A stretch of DNA of 64,000 nt, taken from positions 21,736,001 through 21,800,000 of the forward strand of contig NC_072895.1 of NCBI RefSeq assembly GCF_027943255.1, given 5' to 3'. Positions 33,187 to 44,733 of this stretch are shown piece after piece. The stretch is from Anastrepha obliqua. Lineage: Eukaryota; Arthropoda; Insecta; Diptera; Tephritidae. The notes under the pieces are model-generated. The model did not search any database, had not been told where the DNA came from, and was given only the letters and a program-made list of their open reading frames with translations. Position 1 is the stretch's first letter. Each line of letters begins with the position of its first letter. Position numbers and translations under genes: made by a program.

Positions 33187-34440
33187 TTCTTCTTCTTCTT
33201 AATTGGCGCAATAATCGCTTACACGATTTTGGGCGAGTTTAATAAAGCGCGCCAGTCGTTTCTTTCTCGTGCTAACCGGCACCAATTGGACACACCAAGT
33301 GAAGCCAAGTCCTTCTCCACCTGAACTTTCCTACGCAGAGGAGACCTTCCTCTTCCTCTGCTACCACCAGCTGGTACCGCATCGAATATTTTCAAAGCCG
33401 GAGCGTTTGTATCCACTCGGACGACATGATCCAGCCACCTAGCCGCTGGATCTTTATTCGCTGCGCTATGTCTATGTCGTCGTAAAGCTCATACGCCGTT
33501 GCCAACGTGCAAATGTCCAAAAATCTTACGCAGAATCTTTCTCTCGAACACCCCAAGCGTCGCTTAATCGGATGTTGTCATCGTCCGAGCTTCTGCGCCA
33601 TACGTTAGGACGGGCATGATGAGAGTCTCGTAGAGTGTTGGTTTTGTTCGTCGAGAGAGGACTTTACTGCTCAGTTGCCTACTTAGTCCAAAGTAGCACT
33701 TGTTGGCAAGAGAGATTCTACGTTGGATTTCAAGGCTGACATTGTTATCAGTGTTAATGCTGCTTCCTAAATAGGCGAAGTCTTTTACAACCTCGAAATT
33801 ATAACTGTCAACAGTGACGTGGGTGCCGATACGCGAGTGCGCCGACTGTTTGTTTGAAGACAAGAGGTACTTCGTTTTGTCCTCGTTCATCACCTGACCC
33901 ATTCGCTTTTCCTCTTTATCCAGTTTGGGGAAGGCAGAACTAACAGCGCGGTTGTTAAGACCGATGATGTCAATATCATCGGCATACGCCAACAATTGTA
34001 CGCTCTTATAAAATATTGTGCCTGAGCGATTAAGTTCTGCGGCTCGTTAATCAGGTTAAAGAAGTCACACGACAGCGAGTCACCTTGTCTGAAACCTCGT
34101 TTGGTATCAAACGGCTCGGAGATGTCCTTCCCAATTCTGACGGCGCTGCTGGTGTTGAGCAACGTCATCTTGCAAAGCCGTATTAGTTTTGTGGGGATAC
34201 CAAATTCAGACATCGCGGCATACAGATAACTCCTCTTTGTACTGTCGAATGCAGCTTTGAAGTCGACAAAAAGATGGCGTGTGTCGATTTTCCTTTCGTG
34301 GTTCTTTTCCAAGATTTGGCGTATTGTGAATATTTGGTCAATGGTAGACTTTCCAGGTCTAAAGCCACACTGATAAGGTCCAATCAGTTGGTTGATGGTG
34401 GGCTTCAGCCTTTCACACAATACGCTCGCTAGAACCTTAC
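33187..34440 (-). pseudogene. LINE-B reverse transcriptase, 3' half, frameshifted
   Basis: Minus strand: ERLKPTINQLIGPYQCGFRP, TIDQIFTIRQILEKN, HLFVDFKAAFDSTKRSYLYA, FGIPTKLIRLCKMTL and RGFRQGDSLSCDFFNL cover RT blocks up to the GD-x-LS motif. A small deletion and frameshift near 34060 follow. AAELNRSGTIFYKSVQ can still be read in another frame, then LAYADDIDIIGLNNRAVSSA with the catalytic YADD. After EVVKDFAYLGSSINTD and KPTLYETLIMPVLTYGAEA a stop occurs. The tail has HVVRVDTNAPALKIFDAVPA and a GAA-rich 3' end. The endonuclease is absent. RT core intact in parts but not functional. RTE-like is possible; clade not resolved. Confidence 0.75.
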
Positions 34441-35515
34441 AGGCGATATTTAAAAGACTAATCCCCTAAAAGAGGTTAAGTCTCTTAATTTGGCTCCACA
34501 AAAGTTATGATGTGTTCCTGTTGAAACCCCCCTTTACTTACGTTTGTTTACGGATTTTTAATAGCAACACACTTCAATTTGAACTTCAGTATGGACATTT
34601 AATAACACGGCTGCTGTTTATGGCTATTTACCAATTATAATACCAAATATAGAAAGTATATGTGCATGTATATGTGTGTGTATTTTATATTCGCACTAGC
34701 GCATATAGGTTTGTAATGTATGTATGTATGTTATTGTTATTGTTTCAAATGCTCATTATCGAAGATGTATGGTATGTGCACATGGCATAATAAAGAAATT
34801 AAAATTAATTTATTGCTGCTGTCAGTTTTATTTACAACAATCCGTCACACCCTTCTACATACCGAATGTACACAAAAGTTGATGGTAAATATCTGCTGGT
34901 CACAAACTTAATACTAATTTGATGCGAAAAATAGAAACAACAGCAACAAGCGCTAAATTCAGTTACTCGCGCTTGTAACCTCCTTAGTTAGGTCGTAAAA
35001 TATTGGTGGCGGAGAGTACTTCGAAAACAATGAAGCAAGCGGCAAGCAACAACAGCAGCTGCTGAAAACATGACAGGTTCAAGCTTGGTTAATTTTTATG
35101 ATTTCCTGCTTATGTACTGACTGACACATGGAAGTGCGGGTATGTGTGCATATTTTTGTATACACACAAATTTGTTTTTCTAACACTTTGCATTATTTCA
35201 GATTAAAAAAAAACCAGCTCTGAGGGAATATTTAATTGAATTTAATGTAACCCTGAGAGTTTGTTTTAGCGATAAACTAATTTTATATTGAAGACAGCAT
35301 GTTTTTCATTTATTTATAATCAATTTATTTATAGTCCACTCAATTTAATCATTTATTAAAAAATATATGTTTACCTTAAACTTTTTTTTATACTGGGAAC
35401 TAAAAATAAACGATTTCGGAGAATTCATCTCAAAGTCGGCTGCCGAATCCCGAAGTGACGTGGCAACCAAAGTTCCCCTCACAATTTTCTTTTTCAACAT
35501 AGCTAAACAGCAAGT
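34441..35515. other. Non-coding stretch
   Basis: Microsatellite pieces (tgtatgtatg) near 34660-34730; no gene. Confidence 0.4.
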
Positions 35516-35698
35516 GGCCCCCGTAGCCGAATGGGTTGGTGCGTGACTACTATTCGGAATTCACAGAGGTTGGAGACGGTGAAAGACTAAATGAAGAACA
35601 AGTTTTTTCTAATAGCGGTCGCCCCTCGGGAGACAATGGCAAAACTCCGATTGCATTTCTGCCATGGGCGTATGCGCCAACTATATAAATATATATAA
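35516..35698 (+). repeat. SINE-1 copy with internal deletion
   Basis: Head CCGTAGCCGAATGGGTTGGT is intact (box A). Box B is degraded (GGTTGGAGACGG). The body lacks the segment between TTTCTGCCATG and the GCGTATGCGCC tail, ending in an AT repeat. Confidence 0.75.
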
Positions 35699-36034
35699 AT
35701 AGCAAACCTGACAATCTATGATATTTGAGCGCGAGATATGTCATCTATCACGAAAATAAAAATGAAAGACCTTGATAAGAATTTCATGGAAATAACTTTT
35801 TAATATACAAATACTTTTAATATTATGTTTTTAAATTATTTGATTGTATCTCAGACTAAACGAGTTTTGTAAGCATTCGCGCATACAGATATTTTCAAAT
35901 TTTTAATTTTTTTATTTTGACTATCGGGTGTTTTTTAGCTGCATGAGAACTATCGATATCGATAACTATGGTTTGACAGCTGAGAATGGCAAACTGTTTT
36001 GACATTTCTATGCAGTGAGGTTTAGCAAGTCGTC

Positions 36035-37065
36035 ATGAATTGTTTGACGCTAGAGCAACACTCCCAAATTGTGGAAATTTACTTTGAAAAAAAAAAAAAA
36101 AATATATAAATCTCTTCGCGAATTTCATAGAGCACTTCGTCCATTTTACCTGTGGTTTGCACGCTGGCGCATCATCGGTCGTTATTTCTTTCGAAATGAG
36201 GAAAATGGCACGGTGAATGGCGAGCGCTTTCCAGAAATGCTAACTGAATTTTTGTTTCCAAAAATTAATTAGGATTAGGAGTAGACAGAGGCCTGAAAAA
36301 ATGATTATTTTCAATAATTTTTGTTTTTGCCAGTCAATTGTTTTAGTTTACAAAAATAAGAACATAGCATTAATACTTCATATTTCGACTTGAGTTTAGC
36401 AAAATTTCAATAAAAAAAATTTATAATTGTAAAAGTTATCGCTGTTTGTGTGGAGCCCGTGTCTCCGTTTAAAATCAATTGGACAAGCGAAATTAGTTTT
36501 ATTGATAGATAATCGTATGTCTCATCGAAGCTTTTTTTCAAAATTAACAATATGGCGGCCTCATGGAATATTTTTCAGATTTTCGAAAAAAAACCGACAA
36601 TTAATTGTTTAAAAAAATCGAAATTTTGAACAAAACAAATCCTTCGATCAGGCACGAGTTTTTTAATCTATCAAGCGGGTTTTAAGTTTCAAAGAAAAAA
36701 TTTTAGAAAAACGCATTTAAAGTTTTGCTATCGAGCTCCGGAGCGCCCGAGCTCCCTTTGTTAGTTGTTGAATAACTCGAAAAGTATGCATTTGTCTGTA
36801 TGTATTTATATCCAAAAAACAAAAATCCATTTTTTTTTTAATTCTAACTAAGCATCGGCATTATTTGGTTCCAACAAGACGGCACAGCTTGCCCTACAGC
36901 GCGCTTTACAATCAATTTATTGCAATATTCATGCCACCATTGACGTCATACGTCCAGATTTACTGGAAAAAGTAGTCAAAAATTTGACTAATTTGGGCTG
37001 ATCGAATGGACCATGCAACTCGTGGCCGTGGCGGACATGTGCCGGGTGTCATATTAAAAAAATAA
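36035..37065 (+). pseudogene. DD41D mariner transposase pseudogene, deleted and interrupted
   Basis: MNCLTLEQHSQIVEIYFEKK at 36035, then an abrupt join from LREFHRALRP to a WRIIGRYFFRNEENGTVNGE segment. The second HTH half and the first catalytic block are therefore missing. After EFLFPKIN the frame is cut by a TTAA-type element. It resumes at IIWFQQDGTACPTARFTINL (second Asp); the third-Asp region is deleted. The C-terminus GGHVPGVILKK is readable to 37065 after frameshifts. Confidence 0.75.
36269..36850 (+). mobile_element. TTAA-target (Kolobok-like) element, copy B, inside mariner
   Basis: Follows TTAA at 36265-36268 and starts TTAGGATTAGGAGTAGACAG. Homologous along its length to 5333-6010 (TTATCGCTGTTTGTGTGGAG, AACAATATGGCGGCCTCA). 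Right end is approximate because the second TTAA is not preserved. Being inside the mariner, it is younger than that element. Confidence 0.6.
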
Positions 37066-37169
37066 ATGCCATGAATTTATCTACCATATTAAAATAAAAA
37101 AATGCATTCCAACATTAGTTCCGTCTTTTATTATCATTTTAGATTCTCAAGCTCTTAAAAAACACCCTA

Positions 37170-37560
37170 TATAAGCCTTAAAGAGATTTCAACACACCCA
37201 CCTGAATTAACTAACCCGAAGCTTCTCATTCAGCAGGCTGATGTTTATACGAGAAACCACATACCCACACATACATATTTACATTTATTCGACATTATCA
37301 TTTAATTTGACTTATACGTACGTACATTTCATCATTTTTCAATCATCTAGAATAGTATGAAAGCCGGCTTAACGCGCAGATGAAGACGGAAAAAATGCTG
37401 ATCTTCTAATTTTTATGAAGTGTCTTTCGCTCTCTTGTCGCGTCAAAAAGATTGGATTGCCGATTGCTCTGGCTGATTTGATTTCAATACGTTTTTCTGA
37501 CTAATGATTTTGTTTGTTTACCATAAGGTAAATGTGCATATACACACATAAGTACATATA
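37170..37560. other. Non-coding stretch
   Basis: Nothing assignable. Confidence 0.35.
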
Positions 37561-37639
37561 CGAGGTGTGTTCAAATAATAAAGTGAATTTTCAAATTTCG
37601 CGGACTACGTACATGCGACTTTCGATTATTATAATAGTA

Positions 37640-39076
37640 CAAGCTTTTCACAGAAGGTCGAGAAGATGTGAATAACGACTCTCCTTCTGGGTGCCACGGT
37701 ACATCAACAACCGTTGAAAATGTTGAGAAAGAGAATAAAATTGTTACGGAGAATCGTCGAATCACAATTAGAGAAGTTGCTGACGATGTCGGGACATCGG
37801 TTGGCTCATGCAAATGCAATCTTTTCGGAAATTTTTGGAAATTTTGACCAAAAACAGCGTCGCATAAGCCTCGTTCAGGAATTGTTGAATGACGTCCACG
37901 ATAAGCCAGAACCTTAAGAACCCTTAAAAGGGTCTTAACTGGTGACAATTGGGTATATAAGTGTGACATCGAAACCAAAGCCCAATCGTCCCAATGGAAG
38001 AGTCCAGGAGAGCCAAGACCACAAAAAGCACACCAAGTTCGATCAAATGTCAAGGTTTTGCTTCGATTACCATGGCGTAGTGCATAAGCAGTTTTTACCA
38101 CAAGAACTCCGGAGTAATACCTTGAAGTTATGCGTCGTTTGCGCGAAGCAATACGAAAAAAAAACGCCCGGAATTGTGGAAAAAAATGCATGGTTTTTGC
38201 ATCATGATAATAATGCATCTGCTTTGGTAGTCTAGCGTAAGTGCACTGCCATCCCAGAAGTTGTGGGTTCAAATCTCTCGTAAAGCACGGTCCTCGCACT
38301 TTTACAAATTTACCTACATACATTCCCTATTTCTAAAAAAAAAAAACAATTTCATTCCTCAAACCCAAAAACTTATCCTTTCCATCCTTACTCCCGCATA
38401 ATAGTCTGCGCATTATTTGCATTGTCGCTGCTAAAACAAACAAAAACAAAGAAAAACACACAGTTACACAATGCATCAGTGGTGCCAGCAAGAGGAAGCA
38501 GGCAATCGCGGTAATAGCGCAGTCGCACTAAATTTAGCGAAGTTCTCACCATCTGTGCGATCCTTCTGGCAGAAAGTTGTGAAACAAAGATGGCGTTCCA
38601 AGCAGCAAGAAGGCGTTGTTTCTAAGCAACGACAGGTGGGCATTCCCACTACTTAGAACTGGTAGCGGCAGACTACCAAATAGATTAACGAAAGCAGCAC
38701 AAGACAAGTCTTGTCGAAGTCCTATGCTCCCGAGAGGAGTGAATAAGGAAAAACAAACAAACAAAAAAATGCATCTACTCACTCATCTTTGCTTGTGAGA
38801 TATTTCTTACCAAAAAACAACACCATTAGCATGCCTCGGTCACCGTATTTACCAGATTTGGCCCCCTGTGACTTTTTCTTGATCCCAAGATTGAAGAGAC
38901 CCATGAAAGGCCGGGGTTTTGCGACGATTGAGGAGATAAAAACCGAATCGCTGAGAGACTCAAGGACATACCAAAAAGTGCATATCAGAACTGCTTCGAG
39001 GATTGGAAAAAACGCCAGCAAAAGTGTATTATATCTGAGCGGGACTACTTTGAAGGAGATAAAAAGAAATTGCTGA
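37640..39076 (+). pseudogene. mariner transposase pseudogene split by SINE-2
   Basis: Frames read ENKIVTENRRITIREVADDV (HTH) and SVGSCKCNLFGN. After a deletion come QKQRRISLVQELLND and VLTGDNWVYKCDIETKAQSS; the first catalytic block reads GDNWVY, the usual GDE-x-W with the Asp kept. Then VHKQFLPQ, NAWFLHHDNNASA (second Asp kept), where SINE-2 interrupts at 38224. After it come LLVRYFLPKNNTISMPRS and LPDLAPCDFFLIPRLKRPMK (third Asp kept). The C-terminus continues RGFATIEEIKTESL with a frameshift. Several frameshifts; inactive. Confidence 0.8.
38224..38768 (+). repeat. SINE-2, tRNA-derived, with 11-bp target duplication
   Basis: Flanked by ATGCATCTGCT (38213-38223) and ATGCATCTACT (38769-38779). 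The 5' head has a box A-like TAGTCTAGCGTAAGTGC and a box B-like GTGGGTTCAAATCTC. The 3' part has GGTAGCGGCAGACTACCAAA and GACAAGTCTTGTCGAAGTCC, ending ATGCTCCCGAGAGGAGTGAA and an AAACAAACAAACAA tail. Only the last 110 bases recur at 60001-60130. The insertion separates the second and third catalytic blocks of the mariner transposase. Confidence 0.8.
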
Positions 39077-39126
39077 ATAAATAAATATTTTTTGAGAAAG
39101 ATGAAAATTCACCTTATTCCTCGTAC

Positions 39127-39176
39127 ATAACACATGGGCCGAAATGTTCTGGGCCTAATTCATAGCTGGCTCTAGT
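39127..39176. repeat. Solo terminus of the 19297-20198 mariner family
   Basis: AACACATGGGCCGAAATGTT and the following CTGGGCCTAATTCATAG match, reversed, the 20155-20199 end of that element. Nothing of the body follows. Confidence 0.55.
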
Positions 39177-40129
39177 TTTATTCTGTATTGAAATAAGATT
39201 TTGGGCTGTATTATTCGTATATTTTAAATTACCCAGACGTGCACTGGATTTCCCGATTGTTGGGATTTGTGGCGTGTTTGTGGCCCGCATAAGTCCTGAT
39301 TTACACAGCGAAATATTTAGTTCTTGGGAGAAGAACGAACGAGGAAGAGAGAGGGGATGTTGTTTCCCTTACTGGTGACACGCTTGTGCTTCATATTCGT
39401 TAATTCAGAAGTAAACGTGAAAAGCAACGAATGTTGCAAAAAACAATTTTGCTCGAGTGACCGGGAATGAAACATCAAAAGAGCATTTCCAGTGTCTACC
39501 TTTCAAAAGGCCCTGTGGAATTTTTATGTATTTAGTAAATCGGGACTAATTAAGCAATAAGTAGCGTGCCCGGATTCACTTAAGAATATCTTGCTTATTT
39601 CAGCTTAGCTCGAAAAAAACAGTAACCCAGCAATCCCTTCCACACAATACCGTTTTTGGCTGTGACACCGTGTAAGTATGTGTGTATACCTATGTATGTA
39701 GCAAGCATTGTGCTGAACTGTTGTTAACGCTTATGCTTCTTCTACGCTCAAAATAGTTCTCCAAGTGCTTTGTATTCTATCAACAACAAAAGTTTCAACA
39801 AGCGCGTGTTTTTCACTTTTGTCGAATCCTAGGGCGTAGTCCGCTAATATTTTTTTACCGAATCTGTAACTTTTCGTACATAAACAGCCACGAATCACAG
39901 AAAGCGAAAGAATACTAACAACAACGGGCAGTTGCTAGCGAATCTCACGAAAAAAAAACAAAAAAAAAAAAAATCAACACAACCGAACTGAGCAAAGCAA
40001 CAAAAGCGAAATTTGTGCGGGTAGGTCATTTATTTATTCAGCTGTAAAAAGACCAAAAAGAAGATGAAAAAAAATAAACCCAATAACAATAAAAGCAACA
40101 GGCCAGATAATAAAACAATAAATGTAGGT
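39177..40129. other. Non-coding stretch
   Basis: No transposon recognised; A-rich run at 39950-39975. Could belong to an upstream intergenic region of the candidate gene below. Confidence 0.35.
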
Positions 40130-40740
40130 TATTTAGATACGCGCGCGCAAACAATAGCCGCCGATTGTGGCCGAATACACGAGCGACACAACTGAAAACA
40201 AAGCGCGTCGAAGCCCTTTATTCGAGCACGCTCGCCATTTGCTCGGCTGCTAAACTGACTCTGTGGGTATTTTAGTATATACATACATATGTACATACAT
40301 ACGTGTAAGTATGTGCGAGTATTTTTTCGGAACACATTTGTTTTTAAATATTTTCAGTTCGAGCATTCTTGTTTTAGCCCGCACGCGGAAAGGTACTCAC
40401 TCGAAACCACTCTGCTTGGCGTGTTTCTAAAGTGTTGGAAGTATAGTGCAAAACGCGCGCGTAAACGTCTCAGTCGATCGATCAAACGGCGATTGCATAT
40501 CAGCCAGCCGTAAGCCGCCAGATAGCTTTCCAGTTGACTTCAGCAAACGCGTGTGTCGCCTACTACCACTTTGTAGTTGTTTTCCCTTTACTTTTTCTTT
40601 CTGTATACTTACTCATAGGCTGTTTACGAAAATGTTGTGCGAGTGGCTTTTATTGTTGTTTTGCATAAAAATACAAAAACGCGCGCCGGAATCTGTAAAG
40701 TTGAATTTAGGAAAAATTCTTTATGAAATCTGAAATGTAA
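40130..40740 (+). promoter_or_regulatory. GC-richer segment, candidate promoter or 5' untranslated exon
   Basis: Contrasts with the very AT-rich sequence on both sides: GCGCGCGCAAACAATAGCCG at the start, AAACGCGCGCGTAAACGTCT in the middle. An insect initiator-like TCAGT occurs at about 40470. GTAAG-type donors occur near 40302 and 40511. No conserved protein reading and no transposon match. Could be the 5' exon of the gene whose exon lies at 46761-46869; this is inference. Confidence 0.3.
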
Positions 40741-41039
40741 TAAAACATCTCAGATAAAAAAATTAAATTGAAAAAAATAAAATAAAAATTATACAAATAC
40801 TCGTGTACACTAATACATGCACATACAAAATTTATAAAAGCAACTCATTGTGTGTAATGAAAGAGTGAAATAGCTTCAATAAAATAATCAAAAAAAAGTT
40901 TGAAAAATATGCTCAAAAATTACAACAAACCGCAAAACAACACACTTCGACTTACAAAACGAAGTTTATCTACTAAAGCAAAGTCGTTTTTTCCACTTGA
41001 GAGTGTAACATAAAAATATTAAAAAATGTAACAACGCAA

Positions 41040-43345
41040 AGACTGAAATAATTAATTCCTGTCAAATACAAAAAATAAATAAGTAATTAAATAAAATTAA
41101 ATAAATAGTTCTTCTAAATCCATGAGAGGGATGTGCTCAAGAAAAGTTAAAACTATGATTAATGAGAAAAATTAAAAATAAATAGAAAAATTAAAAAAAA
41201 ACAAATTCCAAAATAAGAAAAATATACATATGCTATATCTATTATTACGTATTACATAAATTTTGCTGTTATGTATTAAATTTTTTTATTAATATTTATT
41301 TAAAACAAGTGAAAAATCGTTCTCTAAACTGAATAAAATCTACAATAAAAAATAAAAAAATTACGCGAAGTAAAAAATCCAGCAATAATTATAATTATAA
41401 AAAAGTTAAGAACACTAAAATTATGCTGCATCAAATATATACAAAAAAAATTAATAAAAACCAAAAAGTTACGCAAGTAAACAATCAATCAATAAATATA
41501 ATATTATTCATTAAATAAATTTTATTTTTATTATTTATTAAAGAAATTTTTTTTTATTTTTTATTTATTAATAAAATTAAAAAATTACCGATGTAAATCT
41601 ATCAATAATTATAAAAAACGTTATGAAAATAAAAACTATGCTGTGCGGAATTAATATGAAAAATATTTATTAAAAACCAAAAAATTATAAAAACTAAAAA
41701 ATCGAGCAATTAAAAAAAAACTTAATAAACAATTTTTGTTTTGTTATTACTCATTAAATAAATTTTATTATTATTATGTATTCAAAAAATAATTTTTTAT
41801 TTTTTATTTAATAAAAAAAAGTGAAAAATCGACCAATGAACTAAACCAAACCTTAAATACTAAAATTAAAAAAGTACGCGAAGTAAATTTATCAATAATT
41901 ATAAAAAAGTGCGAAATAAATATAAAAAAAGTTTATTAAAAACCAAAAAATTATGTTAAGTAAAAAATCGATCAATAAATATAAATTTTTAATTTTTTTT
42001 ATTTTTCATTAATTAAATTTTATTTTTATTATGTTTAAAAAAAACTTTTTATTTATTAATTATTTTTGATTAAAACAAGTGGAAACTCGATCACTAAACA
42101 AACCTTAAATAATAAGTTAAATTACGCGAAGTAAATATATCAATAATTATAAAAAAAATTAAGAAAACAAAAATTATGCAGGGCGGAATAAATATAAAAT
42201 AAATTTTTTTTAAAAACCAAAAAATTTTGTGAAGTAAAGAATCGATCAATAAATATAAAAAAAAATTAGTAAAAACAAAATTTTTTGTTATTATTCATTA
42301 AATACATTTTATTATAATTTTTATTTTTAATATTTATAAATAAAGCGAAAAATCGATCAATAAACTAAACCAAACATTAAATACTAAAATTAAGAAATTA
42401 CGCGAAGTAAAAAATCGATCAATAAATACAAAAAAAGTGAAGAAAACAAAAATTATGCTGTGCGGAATGAATATAAAAGAAAAAATTATTAGAAAACAGA
42501 AAATTACGTAAAGTAAAGAATCGAGCAATAAATATAAAAAAAATTTATAAAATTTTTTGTTTATTAGTATTTGTTATATTAAATAAATTTTATTATTATT
42601 ATTATATGTTAAAAAAATAGCTTTTTTATTTATAAATTAGTATTTATTAAAAAAAGTGGAAAATCGATCAATAAATTGAGCAAAACCTTAAATAATAAAA
42701 TGAAAACAGTAACGCGAACAAAAAAATCTGTCAAAAAATTTATTAAAAGTTGCAAAAAAAAATTATGCCAATTAAAAAAAGGTGGAATAAATATAAAAAG
42801 AAGTTAATAGAAACAAAAAAATTATGCAGAATAAAAAATCGATCAATAAACATGAACAAAACTTAAACAATAAACTAAAAAACTTACTTGAAGTAAAAAA
42901 TTTCTCACTAAATATAAAAATAGGGGAATAGATATGAAAAAAAATATACTTTTTTTTAATTTTTAAAAACTATGTAAAGTGAAAAACGATTAAATAGAAA
43001 CAAAAAAATTATGCAATGTAAAATATCTAGCAATAAATAGGGAAATTAAACAATAAAATAAAAAAATTACGCTAAGTAAAAATTCTCACCATAAATATTG
43101 GGGAATACCTGTAGAAATGAAAACAAATAAAATTTTTTTTTAAACTAAACAAGGTGAAAAACGATCAATAAATATATAAAAATAACTAATAAAAAGGAAA
43201 CTATGCAAAGCAGAAAAATGCGGCATAAAATTAAAAACAATAAATAAATACAATGAAAACAAATAGTAATTAACAAAAATATTTCACACAATAAAATACA
43301 TTTTTCGTTTATATAAATCTGAGAAGAGCAAAATTTAGAAATGAA
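41040..43345. repeat. Degenerate AT-rich tandem array, period about 265 bp
   Basis: Recurring block order: ATCGATCAATAAA, CTAAACCAAACCTTAAATAC, ATTACGCGAAGTAAA, TCAATAATTATAAAAAA, AAAAATTATGCTGTGCGGAA and AAAAACCAAAAAATTATG. The GTGAAAAATCGA-like start recurs near 41310, 41822, 42086, 42350 and 42654, with units 264, 264 and 304 bp apart where clear. Units after 42800 are strongly decayed. No coding capacity. Confidence 0.65.
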
Positions 43346-43409
43346 AAAAAAAAAAAAATGAATGATTGTGAGAAAAATTTCAAACCGCATAAGTTTAAAA
43401 TTTTGCGCT

Positions 43410-43545
43410 ACATTCAATCATCATCGTCATCATCATGCATAGCACTACAGCTCGGTGTGTGCCTTAGCTTCCTCCACAAATTTTCTTCATGCATCTCGGT
43501 CCATTGCCATACTACGGTAGTTCATCGCACCTGTGCTGCTTAGAT
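43410..43545 (-). pseudogene. LINE 3' end fragment
   Basis: A CATCATCGTCATCATCATG stretch followed by a degraded GCACTACAGCTCGGTGTGTG. On the minus strand this resembles the last codons and trinucleotide 3' tail of a widespread insect LINE. Short and diverged. Confidence 0.35.
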
Positions 43546-43597
43546 CGAACTACATTCAATAATCATAGAAGAATGAAATGGGCAAATAAATTTCTTT

Positions 43598-43678
43598 TGG
43601 TATCAAAACGGCGCTTTAGTGCTACTTGAGGAGTGCCAGACCGGCACTTCAACCATTTCACCTACCTACCTACCTGAA
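43598..43678 (-). pseudogene. LINE-A 3' UTR fragment
   Basis: GGTATCAAAACGGCGCTTTA and CACCTACCTACCTACCTG, read in reverse, match the 3' UTR at 11545-11640 and 24440-24520. Confidence 0.6.
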
Positions 43679-44018
43679 ATATTTTGAGGACAATTGAATT
43701 GCTTAAAAATAAAATTTAATTTACAGGAATGTGCACATACAATTGCGGGTTTTCCACCAGAATAATAAATTTTATTATATTGAAAAAAATATATATTTTC
43801 AAAATATTCCGGAAAAATGTTAAGATTTCCGTGAGAGATTTGAGAATACCTTCAAAAACTGGGCTTATAGTAAATTTTAGTTTTAAAAAATAATAAACTT
43901 TAAAATTCCGATGGAAAAACAGTACCCGATTTTGTTTTTGTGCGAACTGTGATGCGTCTAATGTACAAATATAGTCGTAACGTCATTTGCACTGCCAGCG
44001 TATAAAATATATATACAC

Positions 44019-44049
<31 letters not shown>

Positions 44050-44733
44050 TGTAGTATTCCATAGCGCCGCTTCACAATTTATTTATTTTATTTACACCAT
44101 ATTGATATGGGTTAGCTGTTCAAAATGCAGGCAAGGCGTTATCAAAATACATATGTTGTTGTTATAGCAACTATCAGCAATAAATTCGGTATCTTTCCGG
44201 CTTCTTGCCAAATTTTTTTCTAAATAATTGCTTTTATTTTCATTATTATTGCCTATTGCAGCAGCTACATTTAGAAAGTCGGCTATTTTGTAATCTACAT
44301 CATTTTTGTACAGTTGCAGACATGCAAATAAGGCCAGCATAAGAATTACATTCAAGTAGAATGACTTTGTCTATCGGATTCAGATCGGCGCTGTCGACAG
44401 GTCAATTCCGTGCAAAAATTTGTATTTTTGAGCAATAATTTTTTACCTTAAAAATCAAAAAAGGCGTTGTTATTAATGAAATTTCTAAACTATTTTGCTG
44501 CCTGTACCCACCTTTGTGAAGCAATGACTGATCGCAGCAACGTGTTTGAACGCAAAACCCTGTGAATTGTATGCTACAACTTTCTTCCAGTAGCTTCGGT
44601 CATTAAGACATTTTAACTATTTCTGTTCTACCTGGAGGCTCTCGGCTACTACCTCGTCGAACACACTCGCCTTTACAGCGTTCATTATTTATTCTCCTTA
44701 CTGGGTATGCTCACCATCTGTATCAGGAAGATT
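43679..44733. other. Non-coding stretch with (ATGT)n
   Basis: A (TATG)n microsatellite at about 44018-44052. No gene. Confidence 0.45.

Larger units (their letters stand above)
35924..37169 (+). mobile_element. DD41D mariner relic carrying a TTAA element
   Basis: Termini TCGGGTGTTTTTTAGCTGCA (left) and, reversed, TAGGGTGTTTTTTAAGAGCT (right), flanked by TA. Without the 36269-36850 insertion the element is about 660 bp. Confidence 0.75.
37561..39123 (+). mobile_element. mariner with SINE-2 insertion
   Basis: Left TIR CGAGGTGTGTTCAAATAATA then AAGTGAATTTTC; right, reversed, CGAGGAATAAGGTGAATTTT, flanked by TA. Without the 545-bp SINE-2 and one target duplication the element is about 1.0 kb. 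Confidence 0.75.

Noticed and set aside
37571..38323. 250-codon minus-strand ORF
   Set aside because: Antisense to a decayed mariner transposase whose sense motifs are clear on the plus strand.
41040..43345. CRISPR-like array
   Set aside because: Units are long, diverged and without spacers, in an insect nuclear context; it is a decayed tandem repeat.
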